In this document: positions 45,450 to 56,836 of the stretch, one piece after another
How the letters are laid out: each line of letters starts with the position of its first letter
Position numbering within the stretch: the stretch's first letter is position 1
Assembly (NCBI GenBank): GCA_903813345.2
Contig: CAIIXF020000004.1
Coordinates: 14,639,196-14,703,195, forward strand
Reading direction: 5' to 3'
Origin: Owenia fusiformis
Taxonomy: Eukaryota; Annelida; Polychaeta; Sabellida; Oweniidae
Length of the DNA stretch: 64,000 bases
The notes under the pieces: model-generated
What the model was told of the DNA's origin: nothing
Databases searched by the model: none
The model's input: only the letters and a program-made list of their open reading frames with translations
Program-made: the position numbers and the translations under genes

Positions 45450-45546
45450 GAACTGAGCGAGTCGGATCACACCATATACTTGTAGAGCTGCAGATACGAG
45501 GGAATCGCTGCAAAGTTGATAGGAAACGTGAGATTTGATTGATAAG

Positions 45547-48500
45547 ATGGCTGCACCGATTGATCTCAGTGGAAAATGGAAAGTTGGCAAAAGCGAAAAT
45601 CTCGACGCATTCTTAACCGCTCTCGGTAAGTCATAAAATTGTCGATGACCTGGTTTTGAAGAACCGGGCTATAATTGTATGTGTGTTCACTATAAACATG
45701 GACCGCTGTGTTATAAACTGTAAAGTTCAGAACAAGGCCAAGGCTATTTTGTTTTTCTACTGAAATAAGTAATCAACTGATCGCGGTACTAGTGCAGTTA
45801 ATGTAATTACTAATAATTCATTCAGAGACAAGAATTATCATCGTGGTAAGCCACGCCCTCTCCATCTTTATCCTTCTGGAGAGCGTCTGCGATGCAACAG
45901 AGAGAGATGCTATGAGTATCAGAATGAATAATTATGGTTTTCTGTAAAGTCCATTTCACTTTTCCCTCCGTCTGTCAAATCAATAAATAGGCAATCAAAG
46001 ATAAAACAGCTTTAATGATGATTTTCTTAGACAAAAATCAAAGTTTGCTACTATAAACTCGGAGAACATAAAAAATAATGCATCATGTACTTCAATAATT
46101 TCAACCTTGTTAATAGAATATGTTTGCAACAAGCTCTTAAAAGGGGGATTGCTTGATATTTCATTGCTAATGAAACAGAATACGTTTTACTCCATTTGAT
46201 ATGTATCATCCAACACCCTGGTGAAATTAACGTTGTTGATATGTTGTTGATGCATAATTTGTTGAAAGATTCGCCAGAAAGTGCCCTTGCGGTTATCTTT
46301 AAATGACAGACGACGAACACATCAGACAAATGTACTATGCTTGATATTTCATTGCTCATGAAACAGAATACGTTTTACTCCATATGATTTGTATCCTCCA
46401 ACACAGTGGTTGAATTAACGTTGTTGATATGTTGTTGATGCATAATTTGTTGAAAGATTCGCCAGAAAGTGCCCTTAGGGGTTATCTTTTAAATGACAGA
46501 CGACGAACACATCAGACAAATGTACTATGCTTGATATTTCATTGCTCATGAAACAGAATACGTTTGACTCCATTTGATATGTATCCTCCAACACCCTGAT
46601 GAAATTAACGTTGTTGATATGTTGTTGATGCATGATTTGTCGAAAGATTCGCCAGAAAGTGCCCTTGGGGTTATCTTTTAAATGACAGACGACGAAAACA
46701 TCAGATGAAATATTGTTATGTTTGTGATGAATTTAGGTTTTGCTGTACAATATTTTGTATCCTCCAAACATTAAGATTTCAGCCATGTACCAATACGATT
46801 TCAAATAATTACTTTGAGAAATGAAACTAATCAAATCTAGTATTTAAAATAAATGATTGTTATATAAATTCTCAATTATATCTAGTTTCTTATAGTAAAT
46901 TGAATATGTTAAGCATGTGTGGGGGCTACTAATCATATGAACATAATAAAAAGTATTCCTTTTTTATGAGTAAGAACTATCAAACAATCCTCTTTTGAGA
47001 GCAGAATACCAGCATCAAAGCTATTTTCAAGAATTAATAAGCAATATTTTCAGTATAGATCGCATGGTCATGATAGCCACCAGTTATGTTGATATTAAAA
47101 TAGCACCCATTAAATGTCGCTGATATTGACATACACTGTACATGACGCAGGCTTTAGGGGAATAATAGAATTTGAATATTTTTGAAAATATCAATTATCG
47201 TAAATTTGCCGAGACTCCTTTTTGCATGAATAACGTATAACACCACTAATAGGGGATAGAAGCATAGATTGTTGGTCTACACGGCCAACAGTACTGTACG
47301 TTACGGTTTTGGAAATGGTACTGTATTGTACCGTGAAATATGGTACCATACGGTACCGTAGACTAAAACGGTACCGTACCTGAACACTGTGCGGTACTAT
47401 GCTCCAACGGTACCTTACGATACCATACTCTTAATGTACCGTACGGTACCGTGATTTTAGAGTGTGGATTGGGGGTGTAACTCGGTATTTATAGACAAGT
47501 TTCCAATTAATTCTGACCCTTTTTATTGGTGCACCAATTAAACTAGCGTACATCGTCTAGTTTTATAATGTCATATATTGCAATCTTTGTAAATAAACAT
47601 AAGGAGGCTTTTTATAAATTGTGAATATCAACAATGAATAAACACAAGGAGCACACGCGTCTCGAACTCTCAACCTCGTGGTTACGGCTCCCAATCGCCC
47701 AGCTCGAACGTGCCGGCGCTCAAGCCCTCTTGGCTGTCATGGCTGTAACTGTACTATGATATCGTAATTCATCGGTGGCAGAATTTACTTGATCATATTT
47801 CCAGAATATTTACTAACCCTCAATCGATAATATAGATATGTTTGTGCACTCTTTGTCCAAAACTGAAAATTGTAGACCAGGAATGGAATGCCTTTCTTAT
47901 TTTCCTGCAAATAACATAGTACTTCAATTAAGAAGCCATTGGCATTTCTCAACATACAGAGTTACCTTAATACCAATGCTTAATATCAATAGGCAACACT
48001 TAATATTCCAGGGGTAAATGTGGCAATGAGAAAGATCGCAACAAATGCTAGTATCACCCAGGAGATCACACAGGATGGAAACGACATGACAGTCGTCATG
48101 AAACTCCCTCTAAAGTAATCAATCCTTCAGTATCCAAATACTTCGTTCAGTGTGTTTATTCTTCCCCTCTGCACTCGTAATATATGTTCCGGGTTTTCAA
48201 AACATTATTAAATGATGGTACTTCTATCTCAGTGACGTTGTCTTTAAAAATTCATATTTGAGTTAATCACTTACTATTTGACAAGATTTTTAGTGATATG
48301 AAGCGATGAAAGTTGAAACATAGGTAATTTCCCCGGGATCTTCATTTATCTGCAGATGTAACGGTAGGCCAAACAATTAAACTGAACGAAGTGGACACTT
48401 TTAACATCATGTACTTTATGTTACCCGCTTTCTTCAACAGGGTGGTTCTTGGTGGTCTTTACTAATAATTCAAAAGATTTCAAATGTGAGAAGTAACGTT

Positions 48501-50793
48501 GTCGAGACAGTGGATTATATTATGTTGCCGATCAAAACCACCCTTGTATGTCTGTGACATAAAGATACTACAGTTTTTTTGTCACGGATCATGTCAGTAT
48601 CTTTATTTTATAGAGTTCGAGACATATAAATTACATAAACTGTATCAATTTATATCTCTCTGCTTTCTCTTGGATCTAGACTATATTTACTGTAAAATGC
48701 AGTGCTGGGGGCGTAGTCAGGATTGCAAATAAGGCGGCGTTAACTAAAATTTTGAGACACAAGAATATAGTGCACTAACATTTCAGTCGAAAGAGGTCTA
48801 AATGAAATATTTTTCTAGAAATTATTTTCCTCGCCTTGTACATACCTAGCTACGCCAATGATAAAAAATATAGTCTATAATCACATAAATGGATCTTAGT
48901 CTTTATGTATATAGTGCATGCTCTGCAGTGTATATAGCCTGCTAGGCCCTTTGGGCTACTGTATTTCTCTAGTTCTTCATTCTAGTCGTGTTTCATATTT
49001 TGTAATACTAGATATGGCTCCTTAAATACATGTTGTTATTGTCTCCATATCTTCAGGCTTCGGATTTGCTAAAAGAAAAATAGCAAGTGCCGCTCCGTTA
49101 ACAGTCGTTATCACACAAGATGGCGACAATGTAACAGTCTCGAACCAGTCACCGATAAAGTAGGTATGCAGTTATCAGATTATACCATTCTCCAAACGCA
49201 ATGGGGTTCACTTTTTGATACCTTTGCGGACGACGAATTGATTTCTCCTTTGATTCTACATTGTCTCCTTTAAAAACGTTTTAATGTTTTCAAATACCAT
49301 TCGTACATACTTTTAACATCCTGTGTAGGCCTATTCTATGTGTGTTTTATATTGTGGTGTTAAACTTTGCAATTATGTAGTATTTATAGACGTGCTTCTG
49401 TAACTTTGAGTGAATTCTGAGTTTGTCCTTTTATTTGGACACCAACTTTTGCTACACATGGCCCTTTTAACACCACACTAATTTTCACATCGAGTCAACA
49501 CATCGGCAACGCATGCCCATGTGCTTCAAATATTTATCAATATACGATTTCTGGACAAGTCTGATGAAGTCTTATTTTAAAAACCCAAGTCAAAATGTAT
49601 TAGCCAAACAAATCGTTTTCGATTATGTCACGAGAGAAACACGTTCTTCAAAATTTGTATTTATATTTATATGCAGCCACTTTCATTGGAAAAACTGCCA
49701 TCGGATCTGTTTGATTTCCTGACTGCTCGTCTCTTCCCCTTCTTCCAAAATACTAAATTCATGTTCATTTTTTAGGACCAAGACTACTAAATTCACAGTT
49801 GGTTCCGGTGAGTTTGAGGACGAAACTCCAGACGGTAGAAAGATAATGGTACGTACATGTACATGTATCTCATTTTAGCATCGTGTAGACCCGAGTATTT
49901 GTTACGAATGCGAATGAGTCGGAGAGATCCCTCTCGTCCTACCAATGAGATTATTTTTACCATTTTGAGCTAAATGATTCAGTTTTCAAAAAGCTAACAA
50001 AGTTAAGATGATTCTTAATTTGAAAAGAATTCTGAAGATCCAAGTTGTCTGCATTGACATAATTCTGGACTGCCATTTTCAGGCTAATGCGTATTGGGAA
50101 GGTTCTAGTTTGGTCGTAGACGCCAAGCCTAAAGACGCCAAGGAGAAGGGCCTTAAGGTAGTGCGAACAATAGAAGGCGATGAGATGCACCAGGTACGAG
50201 AACACTGCCCTTTCCAAAAGTTTGGCATCCTAAGTCCCCACTGAATAACATGTTTATATTTGAAAGTATATTTAGTCCCTATTGCATAAGGGCGGATTTT
50301 GACATCTGGTCAAAAGAGGAAGGGAGTATTGCCAAACCTTTAGATTGGTGTGTATGTTAGATACTATATTTTAGATATGAATAATACAGTTAATAATACA
50401 GATCTTCGACTTGAAAAGTCTGCCTTATGATTTGTGAAATGTCTAAAATAACCCTTGGAATGAATAAGATTGTATATCAGGTCACCTTTCTAGTCTACCC
50501 AAGCAAAATGATATAACATCTATTATTTGACATTGTGGAAGTGAGAAGAGCATTAATCGTCTGATGGGAGATCAATATAATTTTTTTAAGGAAATCCATA
50601 TTTTGAAGAATCCCGATCCAATCCACCTTTTACATGAATCCAATCCACTCGATCCAATCCACCTTTTAATCTTTACCTTATAAGCAGTACTAATAGATAA
50701 ATCTATTATGCAATGTAAATTAATGTAATATCTTACTTTCAGGCAATGACATGCGACGGTGTGACCGCTATACGTCACTTCAGCAGATGTTAA
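45547..50793 (+). CDS. Intracellular fatty acid-binding protein (FABP/CRABP family), 5 exons with duplicated exon 2
   Basis: Exons 45547-45625, then either 48012-48114 (2a) or 49057-49159 (2b), 49776-49848, 50083-50193 and 50743-50793 give 417 nt, 138 aa plus stop, the usual family length. It starts MAAPIDLSGKWKVGKSENLD (canonical G-x-W-K-x3-SEN-x-D, with Leu for the usual Phe). It ends GVTAIRHFSRC, keeping the ligand Arg of the R-x-Y pair but with Phe for Tyr. The protein is a cytosolic beta-barrel carrier of fatty acids or retinoids. Exons 2 and 3 together (176 nt) correspond to the single ~173-nt exon 2 of vertebrate FABPs, so an extra intron splits it and its first half is duplicated. All borders are GT/AG. 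Intron 1 holds a tandem array. Confidence 0.92.
46152..46735 (+). repeat. 188-190-bp tandem repeat, three units, in FABP intron 1
   Basis: CTTGATATTTCATTGCT recurs at 46152, 46340 and 46530. Units share CGTTGTTGATATGTTGTTGA and AGATTCGCCAGAAAGTGCCC with few changes. The open frame on the minus strand here is a by-product. Confidence 0.88.
47280..47465. repeat. GGTACCGT palindromic repeat cluster
   Basis: At least eight variants of GGTACCGTA/ACGGTACC occur in about 185 bp, on both strands by symmetry. It may be the core of a MITE; ends were not defined. Confidence 0.6.
47640..47755 (-). repeat. tRNA-derived SINE fragment
   Basis: On the minus strand TGGGCGATTGG (A-box-like) is followed by GAGAGTTCGAGAC (B-box-like) at tRNA spacing. 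It is GC-rich against its surroundings. It lies in FABP intron 1. Confidence 0.45.
48012..48114 (+). CDS. FABP alternative exon 2a
   Basis: Acceptor AATATTCCAG and donor AA/GTAATC bound 103 nt, entered in phase 1 and left in phase 2. It encodes GVNVAMRKIATNASITQEIT then QDGNDMTVVMKLPLK. This covers the end of the helical lid and strands B-C of the barrel. It is 103 nt like exon 2b and splices to the same partners. Confidence 0.85.
48704..48857. mobile_element. Short MITE between the two alternative FABP exons
   Basis: GGGGGCGTAGTCAGGATTG at the left and CCTAGCTACGCC at the right are imperfectly inverted. The GGCGTAG-x-CAGGATT end relates it to 58816-59004. Confidence 0.45.
49057..49159 (+). 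CDS. FABP alternative exon 2b
   Basis: Acceptor TATCTTCAG and donor AA/GTAGGT bound 103 nt with the same phases as exon 2a. It encodes GFGFAKRKIASAAPLTVVIT then QDGDNVTVSNQSPIK, closer to the family consensus (G-x-G-F-A-x-R-K). Joining 2a to 2b shifts the frame to a stop within a few codons (reading LRIC then TAA), so one transcript can use only one of them. Confidence 0.87.
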
Positions 50794-51122
50794 AACAAGA
50801 TTTAGCAGATGTTAGATGATACAATCCGATGTTAGAATTGTTTAGATGCCCCGATAGCAACATTTCAGAGTGTAGGCCAAAACGAATGGGATTTGACATT
50901 ATTTTGTTCCACATCCTTTTAAAGAAACATATTCATTTATAATTCATTGATCTCTCAGTAACTTTTCATTAATACCTAGAACATTCACGTGCTTGTATTT
51001 TACTGTTTACGCGCTGCTTACATGTTTCTATCAACGAACAGTTTTGTGGCTCATTTGTGAAGTGTAAATTCCACGGAAATCAGGGTGACGTTTTATGTTT
51101 GTATACTGTATGATCTGATAAA

Positions 51123-51128
51123 AATAAA
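51123..51128 (+). terminator. Polyadenylation signal of the FABP gene
   Basis: AATAAA lies 330 bp after the TAA at 50791-50793, and a GT-rich stretch is absent nearby. It is the first canonical signal downstream. Confidence 0.5.
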
Positions 51129-51179
51129 AATGATTACTTTTATTCTCTAAAGGTTATTTGATTTTCTTGAATATCTTCA

Positions 51180-52350
51180 GGTTCGCATGGGATGAAAACA
51201 TTGGGTAGAGTATTTTCGTTGAATACAATAGGAAATACACTACGAAACCTGCCATCTTATTCAAAAATAGTTCAGTCTCGTTTTGTGAACATTTTTTAGA
51301 CTTCCTTACTGTCCAATACGCTAATCCTTTTCCGAGTACATCGGGGAAACATTAAACGGTTACAAATCGACACCTCAAACTCCAGTTTCACAATAATATG
51401 AGTAAATCATGGATTTTCTTCAAAATCAAAATATTTCTTTGGTCAAACCGGAGTGAAAAAAATTATGGTCCCCCAGGGATTATGGTCCCCCTTCTTAACA
51501 GCCCTTACTGGCCCTGATTGTGTATAAAATAATAAGGGAAAGAGGTCATCATATAAATCAATGGAGAGTAGGACCATAATTTGATAGGACCTCCTACCCT
51601 TTTACACCGGCATTGTTGAAGAACTAGATGGATGGCTGTCAATTTATGACAACCGGATGCTCCCCCTCGGTGTGCTTGGAAAATGATGAGCGTATTACCG
51701 TGTAAGAAAACAATATAACGTTCACTACTATACCTACCTGTTTTTCGAACGAAAATACTCCACGCGTTTCGACCCTGTGTTTTTGCATCATACAATTCTC
51801 AATTTCGAAAATACATGGTCATTGTATATTCGGACAATGTCAATGTGAATTGCGATAAAGAATCTTGTATCATTCTTGATTGGATTTAAAAGCATTCGTG
51901 TATCAACCCATACTTCACTACCAGTACATTTTGAGACTAACATCACTAAGATGTCAGTTTCGTGTTATGTACAAATCAGCAGCATCCTGGGCGTGAAATA
52001 AGAGTAAACGTTCTTCTTTGATTAGCTTGTTGAGGCGTCTGTCATTTCAGTTATTTTTTAAAATTGATTTACTGACAGTAACAGTAATGGTATAACGCAA
52101 CAAGCACTCTGATTGAGTGCTTATATTGATTCGTAAATACATGTGCTTGATCCGAGTAAGGATTATACAGGGTTTGCATATTGACAGCACATGGCAAATG
52201 TACATTTATTTATTTTTGAAGGTTTTTGACCGTTTTCCAAATGCTGAGGCATTTTCCCTTCCTCCATTCCCGGTATAAAGCCTTACATTTGAAGCTCTGG
52301 CCAGAGGTCCCAAAGTAATAAAAAAAGCGACTAAAAACCTTGTTGCCTAC
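51180..52350. other. Intergenic, nothing recognised
   Basis: No domain-bearing frame or clear repeat was seen between the FABP 3' end and element 4. The 96-codon minus frame at 51505-51795 shows no family features. Confidence 0.4.
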
Positions 52351-52435
52351 ACATATCCACGGTGTATAACCCAAACGCTCCTACATGCACGACGGAGCGT
52401 TTCATTAACGCGGAAACGCTCCGGGGCGAAATAAA

Positions 52436-53295
52436 ATGGCGGCTAATGAAGATTCCACTATGACCGTAAGTATTGTTTCTCTCGTTTCTCTTACATAACA
52501 TATGTTATGGTGAAATATTATGTACCATTCGATGAACAATACCGTGAGCAAAGATCTTATTTATTCAACTTCTGGTGGTAAACTGTTATTTGCTTGATCA
52601 AAGATCCGTAGTGTAGATCGGACGAATCTGAAGATGACGATTTGACCACAAATTACGAATTAAACTAGTATTTCTATGAAAACGTTTAATCTTTCTGTTA
52701 AAGTAGTAGATCACAAACTCGTATATTCTCATTTCCTAAAATCCCAGTCCAAACGCCATTATATATATCTTTTATCGACTCTTTAGATGTCATATCATGA
52801 CATATTAGTCACTTAGGTAGAGCAGTTCTTCCCATTGTCGAGTTGAAGAACTGGTATCTTTATCCTGGCTAGAACCATAGACAATTCTAGCCAGCGCCAG
52901 CCTTTTATCGAGTTAGCAGCACTCTAGTAATCGCCGGTATAGGTCAGCAGTCATAGGTCAAAGACAAATCACAAGAAGTGCTGTGACCTGGGTTTGTCCC
53001 CAAGACCTCTACTTTTCAGCTTGAAGCCAGACTTCCTGCTTTTCAGACCAATGCCTTAACCACTAGGCCAACCCGGCGACCACATTACTTGTTCTCGAAA
53101 AATCGCTTGTTTTCCTCAAAACGCTCCGTCGATTTAGAACACAATTTTAGAAACGCTCTTACCATTTTGTTTTGATATCATTTTCAGATTATTAGAGAAG
53201 AGTTCCGAATTGATTCTATCTCTCAAAAACGTGTTGTACTTGTTAGGCAAATTGAAACATCTGAACCTGGTGGTCCTAAACGTGCAACTAGCTGA
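52436..53295 (+). CDS. Two-exon 45-codon reading frame inside element 4
   Basis: ATG at 52436 in AAAATGGCGGC context opens MAANEDSTMT, ending at a donor ACC/GTAAGT (52465). An acceptor ATTTTCAG (53187) continues in phase 0 to IIREEFRIDSISQKRVVLVR, then QIETSEPGGPKRATS and TGA at 53293-53295. The strong splice sites and retained frame suggest the ends of a transposon gene whose middle exons were lost by internal deletion. Alternatively it is a genuine micropeptide. I recognise no family. Confidence 0.35.
52945..53085 (-). repeat. tRNA-derived SINE nested in element 4
   Basis: On the minus strand TTGGCCTAGTGGTTAAGGCA is a textbook tRNA A-box region (53054-53073). A Leu/Ser-like long arm and a degenerate B region follow. 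No sound acceptor stem, so not a working tRNA. Confidence 0.55.
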
Positions 53296-53983
53296 TTTAA
53301 GCCTACATTAGATGATGTCATGCCTACATGTGTGCTAAATCATAAAACTATAGAAAAAAACTAAGATTTATATGTGAATTAATCTTTCTTCTTTTGATGC
53401 CAAGGGGTATAATGGATCTTTTCTTTCTCTTCCTGAAAAGGAAAGGCAAGCTATATATTTCCTAAACTGATCTAGACTACCGGAGCGTTTCCAGTTCACT
53501 GTGTTAACCAGATCGGAGCGTTTCTTGAATATGAGAATGTCATCATTTTTCAGACTGGATTTTCGGTCATCAAATCACTATTACGATGATGTATGGTGCG
53601 TTGAAGCATTGGAATTTGACTAAAATATACGTTGGTTCTCTAATCTTGGCTCAACTAATCACATGTATCGACAAAAGGGGTTTTGACCGGTAGAATGACA
53701 AATACGTTTTTGAATTTTGATAACTATACTGCTTCGTACAGCTCTTCCTAATTGCTTCAAACGTCAACAGCCAGCCAAGTACAACATGAATATCACACCC
53801 ATCGAATGGTATACTCGAAATATGGAACTCACACCTCTTATTCCCATTATTGGGGAAATCTTCAGACGGCTCATCATTCCCGCCAGCCAGTTTTCCTACT
53901 CCGGAGCGTTTCTTTGTTTAATTTCAGTAATGAAACGCTCCGTCGTGCATGTAGGAGCGTTTGGCTTATACACCGTGATATCC

Positions 53984-54045
53984 ACCATTGCAGTATTAAA
54001 CTTGCCTAGATCCACCTTTGCAGTATTAAACTTGCCTAAACTCCC
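53984..54045 (+). repeat. Two-copy 30-bp repeat
   Basis: TTGCAGTATTAAACTTGCCT occurs twice, 30 bp apart, directly outside the right end of element 4. Confidence 0.6.
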
Positions 54046-56830
54046 CTTAACTACGAGGATTTGCATGAAAAGACAAATGTTTATAATCTGAGGACAGAGC
54101 ATTATCTCGATACAATGCGACATCTATTAACCTTATCTATTTGTCAGACTTTCTCGACCATTTACTTGTGCAGTAAGCTTTGGGTGACATCTATTTTTCA
54201 ATCGTTTTATGATGAAGGCAGCATCTTTAGCATAATTTGGCTATGTTGCGAAATCAGCTCTACTTTTGCATCGAGCCTCTGAACCCCCTTCCCAGTTCCC
54301 ACCTCCCCTTCCAATCATATTCATCTTTAGTGGTGCAGGTGAGATGTATAAAGACACGAAAAGCGGATGAGTCAAGGGCTAAGAGCAAGACTAATTCATT
54401 TCTAACATTTGGGGATCCACAGTGTCTAGTCCCCCTTTGAATTTCTCAGCTTTAGATAAGACTCTGAGAATCAAAATGCTAAGGTGTTCTTAATGGTCAT
54501 AAATATATTTCTACACAGTAGAGTTAAGGAAATGAGATGAGAGAGTAGCTTCGACTTCCCAGGTGGTTGAATCAACAGGAACCTTGTGAATCAAGATTAC
54601 GAGAGAGGGGAAACGCTGAATAGTTTCTTATATATTCGTGTAACAGGCTGAATAGTTGCTAACGATGTTTTTCACAACGTAACCGTGAACGCAAAGTACA
54701 AAAATTAACAAAGGAATGTATCGAGCGCTCATAGTTTTATGCGCGCTTAGTCTACTTCAGATACTCTTACAGCTTCAGAGTTTCGGGTTTAGAACGGGAG
54801 ATTTTGAAATTTGACGTTGGGTCAACGGGAACCATTTTACTCGTGTCTATTGAACACTATGCTGTCAATTTTGATTTCGATGCACAGTTGAATTCTTGCT
54901 GAACACGATGATGTATGTCATGCATGATTTAGGGCCAAAAATCTTACGAAACGAGCTCGTTTAAAATATGTATTAGAAAACCAGCTATAAAACCGCATCA
55001 ATGACATACTATAGAATCATTACACGCTATGGTGTAGTCTAAACAAACACTGGATTTGAACGGCTATTTATATGAGAAGGCTACATGAATTTGTATATGG
55101 TCGAGTGATACGTACAGGTTCAGTTTCGATTATATATGCAAAGCTTAACCTCTCAAATAAGCTAGTAAGGCTACAAGACCTTGCACACACTTCTGTGTGA
55201 GAAAGTGTTTAGTCAAGAAGGGGGGGGGGGGGTCACTCACAGAGGCGTGTAGCTAGATTAGTAACAAGCGTATCTTTGATATTTGATGAAGTTAATGAGT
55301 TACATGTATATATTCAATCAGAATTTCCCACTGACACCATAAAATAACAATCAATTTTTCGTTTGTTTGCTTTTGATTATTTATTCTGCACTTTTAGGCA
55401 GATTCGTATCACATTTTAACAATAACACAACATAAACATACGTTAATATTATAAGTATAAATAAGTTGGTCCGTTACCTTGTCAATTTACAGATTGTGCG
55501 TTTATTCGCCAGACACATGTCATTACGTGTATAATTATAATGTCCGAGCAGTTCGTGCAGTGCAATCGTGCATTTTTGCCATGTAACGAACGCACTGCAT
55601 GTAGTGCATCAGAAAATCATGTTTTGATGAAGTTGAAAACAAATAAAATGAAATATTGATTCTAAATAAAGATTACCGTATGACTGAAATTACCCTTTGA
55701 GGGTGTCACATTAGGTGGCTATTAGGTTCTATGTCCACTCATAAGCCTGTTGAGAGCCTTCCAAATCTCCCATATGAATTATACATAGCAAGACTAACTA
55801 TGGCAAACGTTGCAATAATAAGCATCCGCTAATATACATATCTGGCTCATTGACAACCAAATATAGTCTTGCACCAACCCTCTACTTCGCCTCTGGAGTT
55901 AGGGGAGGGTGGCAGAGGATTGGCATGCAAGACTAATTATATACATACACGATTGTCTCAAATAAGTTGTTAACTATCATAGACTGTGAGATTACATTGA
56001 ACAAAAAGTAGGCAAATATGTCACTATGTACAACAATTATGACAAAGTTCTATAATTATTTGGGAAATGCAACCAATAAAGAAATCTTGGAAAATTGTTG
56101 TACATTAACAAGTTACGGTCATAGATTACCAATTTTAGAGTTCTACTTTTACATATTGTCGATAGTTATCATCGATAAACAAATTAAATGTATTGTTATT
56201 AGAGCAATTTGAGTTAGTTACAAAACAATGATGGATCTATGCAAATAAAAAGTTTCTTTTTGACCTATTCCCTCAGGTGGATTTCCTGATTGGCGCTGGT
56301 CCGCATTCGGTGATTGTAAGGCGTTTCTTCTGCTGATACATCATTGTATCATCCCATCACGATCGAATGTTTTCATCAGTTCAACATAGCAGTTACAGAC
56401 GGCATTCTAATTGCATCCGATCTATACGATAAATGAAAATAGTTCTACAGCAGCCAATCAGATGCGAGTACTTGATCAGGAGATTTATACAGTACATATG
56501 CACCCACCAAGTACAATATGAGGAAAGCATGCTGTATACTGGTTATTAGGGATGACCTGACCATGACTGCAGCTCGTGTACCCTTCAATCCTTGCAACAA
56601 AATAGCATGGTTTCTTTAAATGATCAGAAAGTTGAATAATTACAATCGTATCCAGATGACCATGAATGTTAGACATGAAACATGCCGGTATGTCATGATA
56701 ATCATCCAGGAGATGAATTATTAATCAGGCGATGTATCATTGTGTGATTACTCATATGATAAAGATTAGAATCTTTGTACAGCGTAAATAGTGAATATCC
56801 CTATTTGCTCACTTGACTCTTATTGGGTAT
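54046..56830. other. Intergenic, no gene supported
   Basis: AT-rich sequence with a G13 run near 55221. Short frames only; none has a domain or splice support. It includes the 3' flank of the MID1IP1-like gene, in which no AATAAA was found close to the stop. Confidence 0.4.
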
Positions 56831-56836
56831 TATGAA

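Larger units (their letters stand above)
52358..53977. mobile_element. Transib/RAG-type DNA transposon, non-autonomous (element 4)
   Basis: Ends CACGGTGTATAACCCAAACG and (reverse complement) CACGGTGTATAAGCCAAACG start terminal inverted repeats of about 55 bp. The 5-bp duplication ATATC is exact (52353-52357, 53978-53982). The heptamer CACGGTG differs at one base from the V(D)J signal heptamer CACAGTG. The decamer AAACGCTCCG or close variants occur about ten times in both orientations (tips, about 53130, 53480, 53515, 53900), as expected of transposase binding sites. It encloses a two-exon mini-ORF and a tRNA-derived SINE; 1620 bp is too short for a full transposase. Confidence 0.78.

Noticed and set aside
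46051-46359. 102-codon minus-strand frame
   Set aside because: It runs through the intronic tandem repeat and shows no family features.
50008-50244. 78-codon plus frame in the FABP region
   Set aside because: It is FABP exon 4 read through its flanking introns, not a separate gene.
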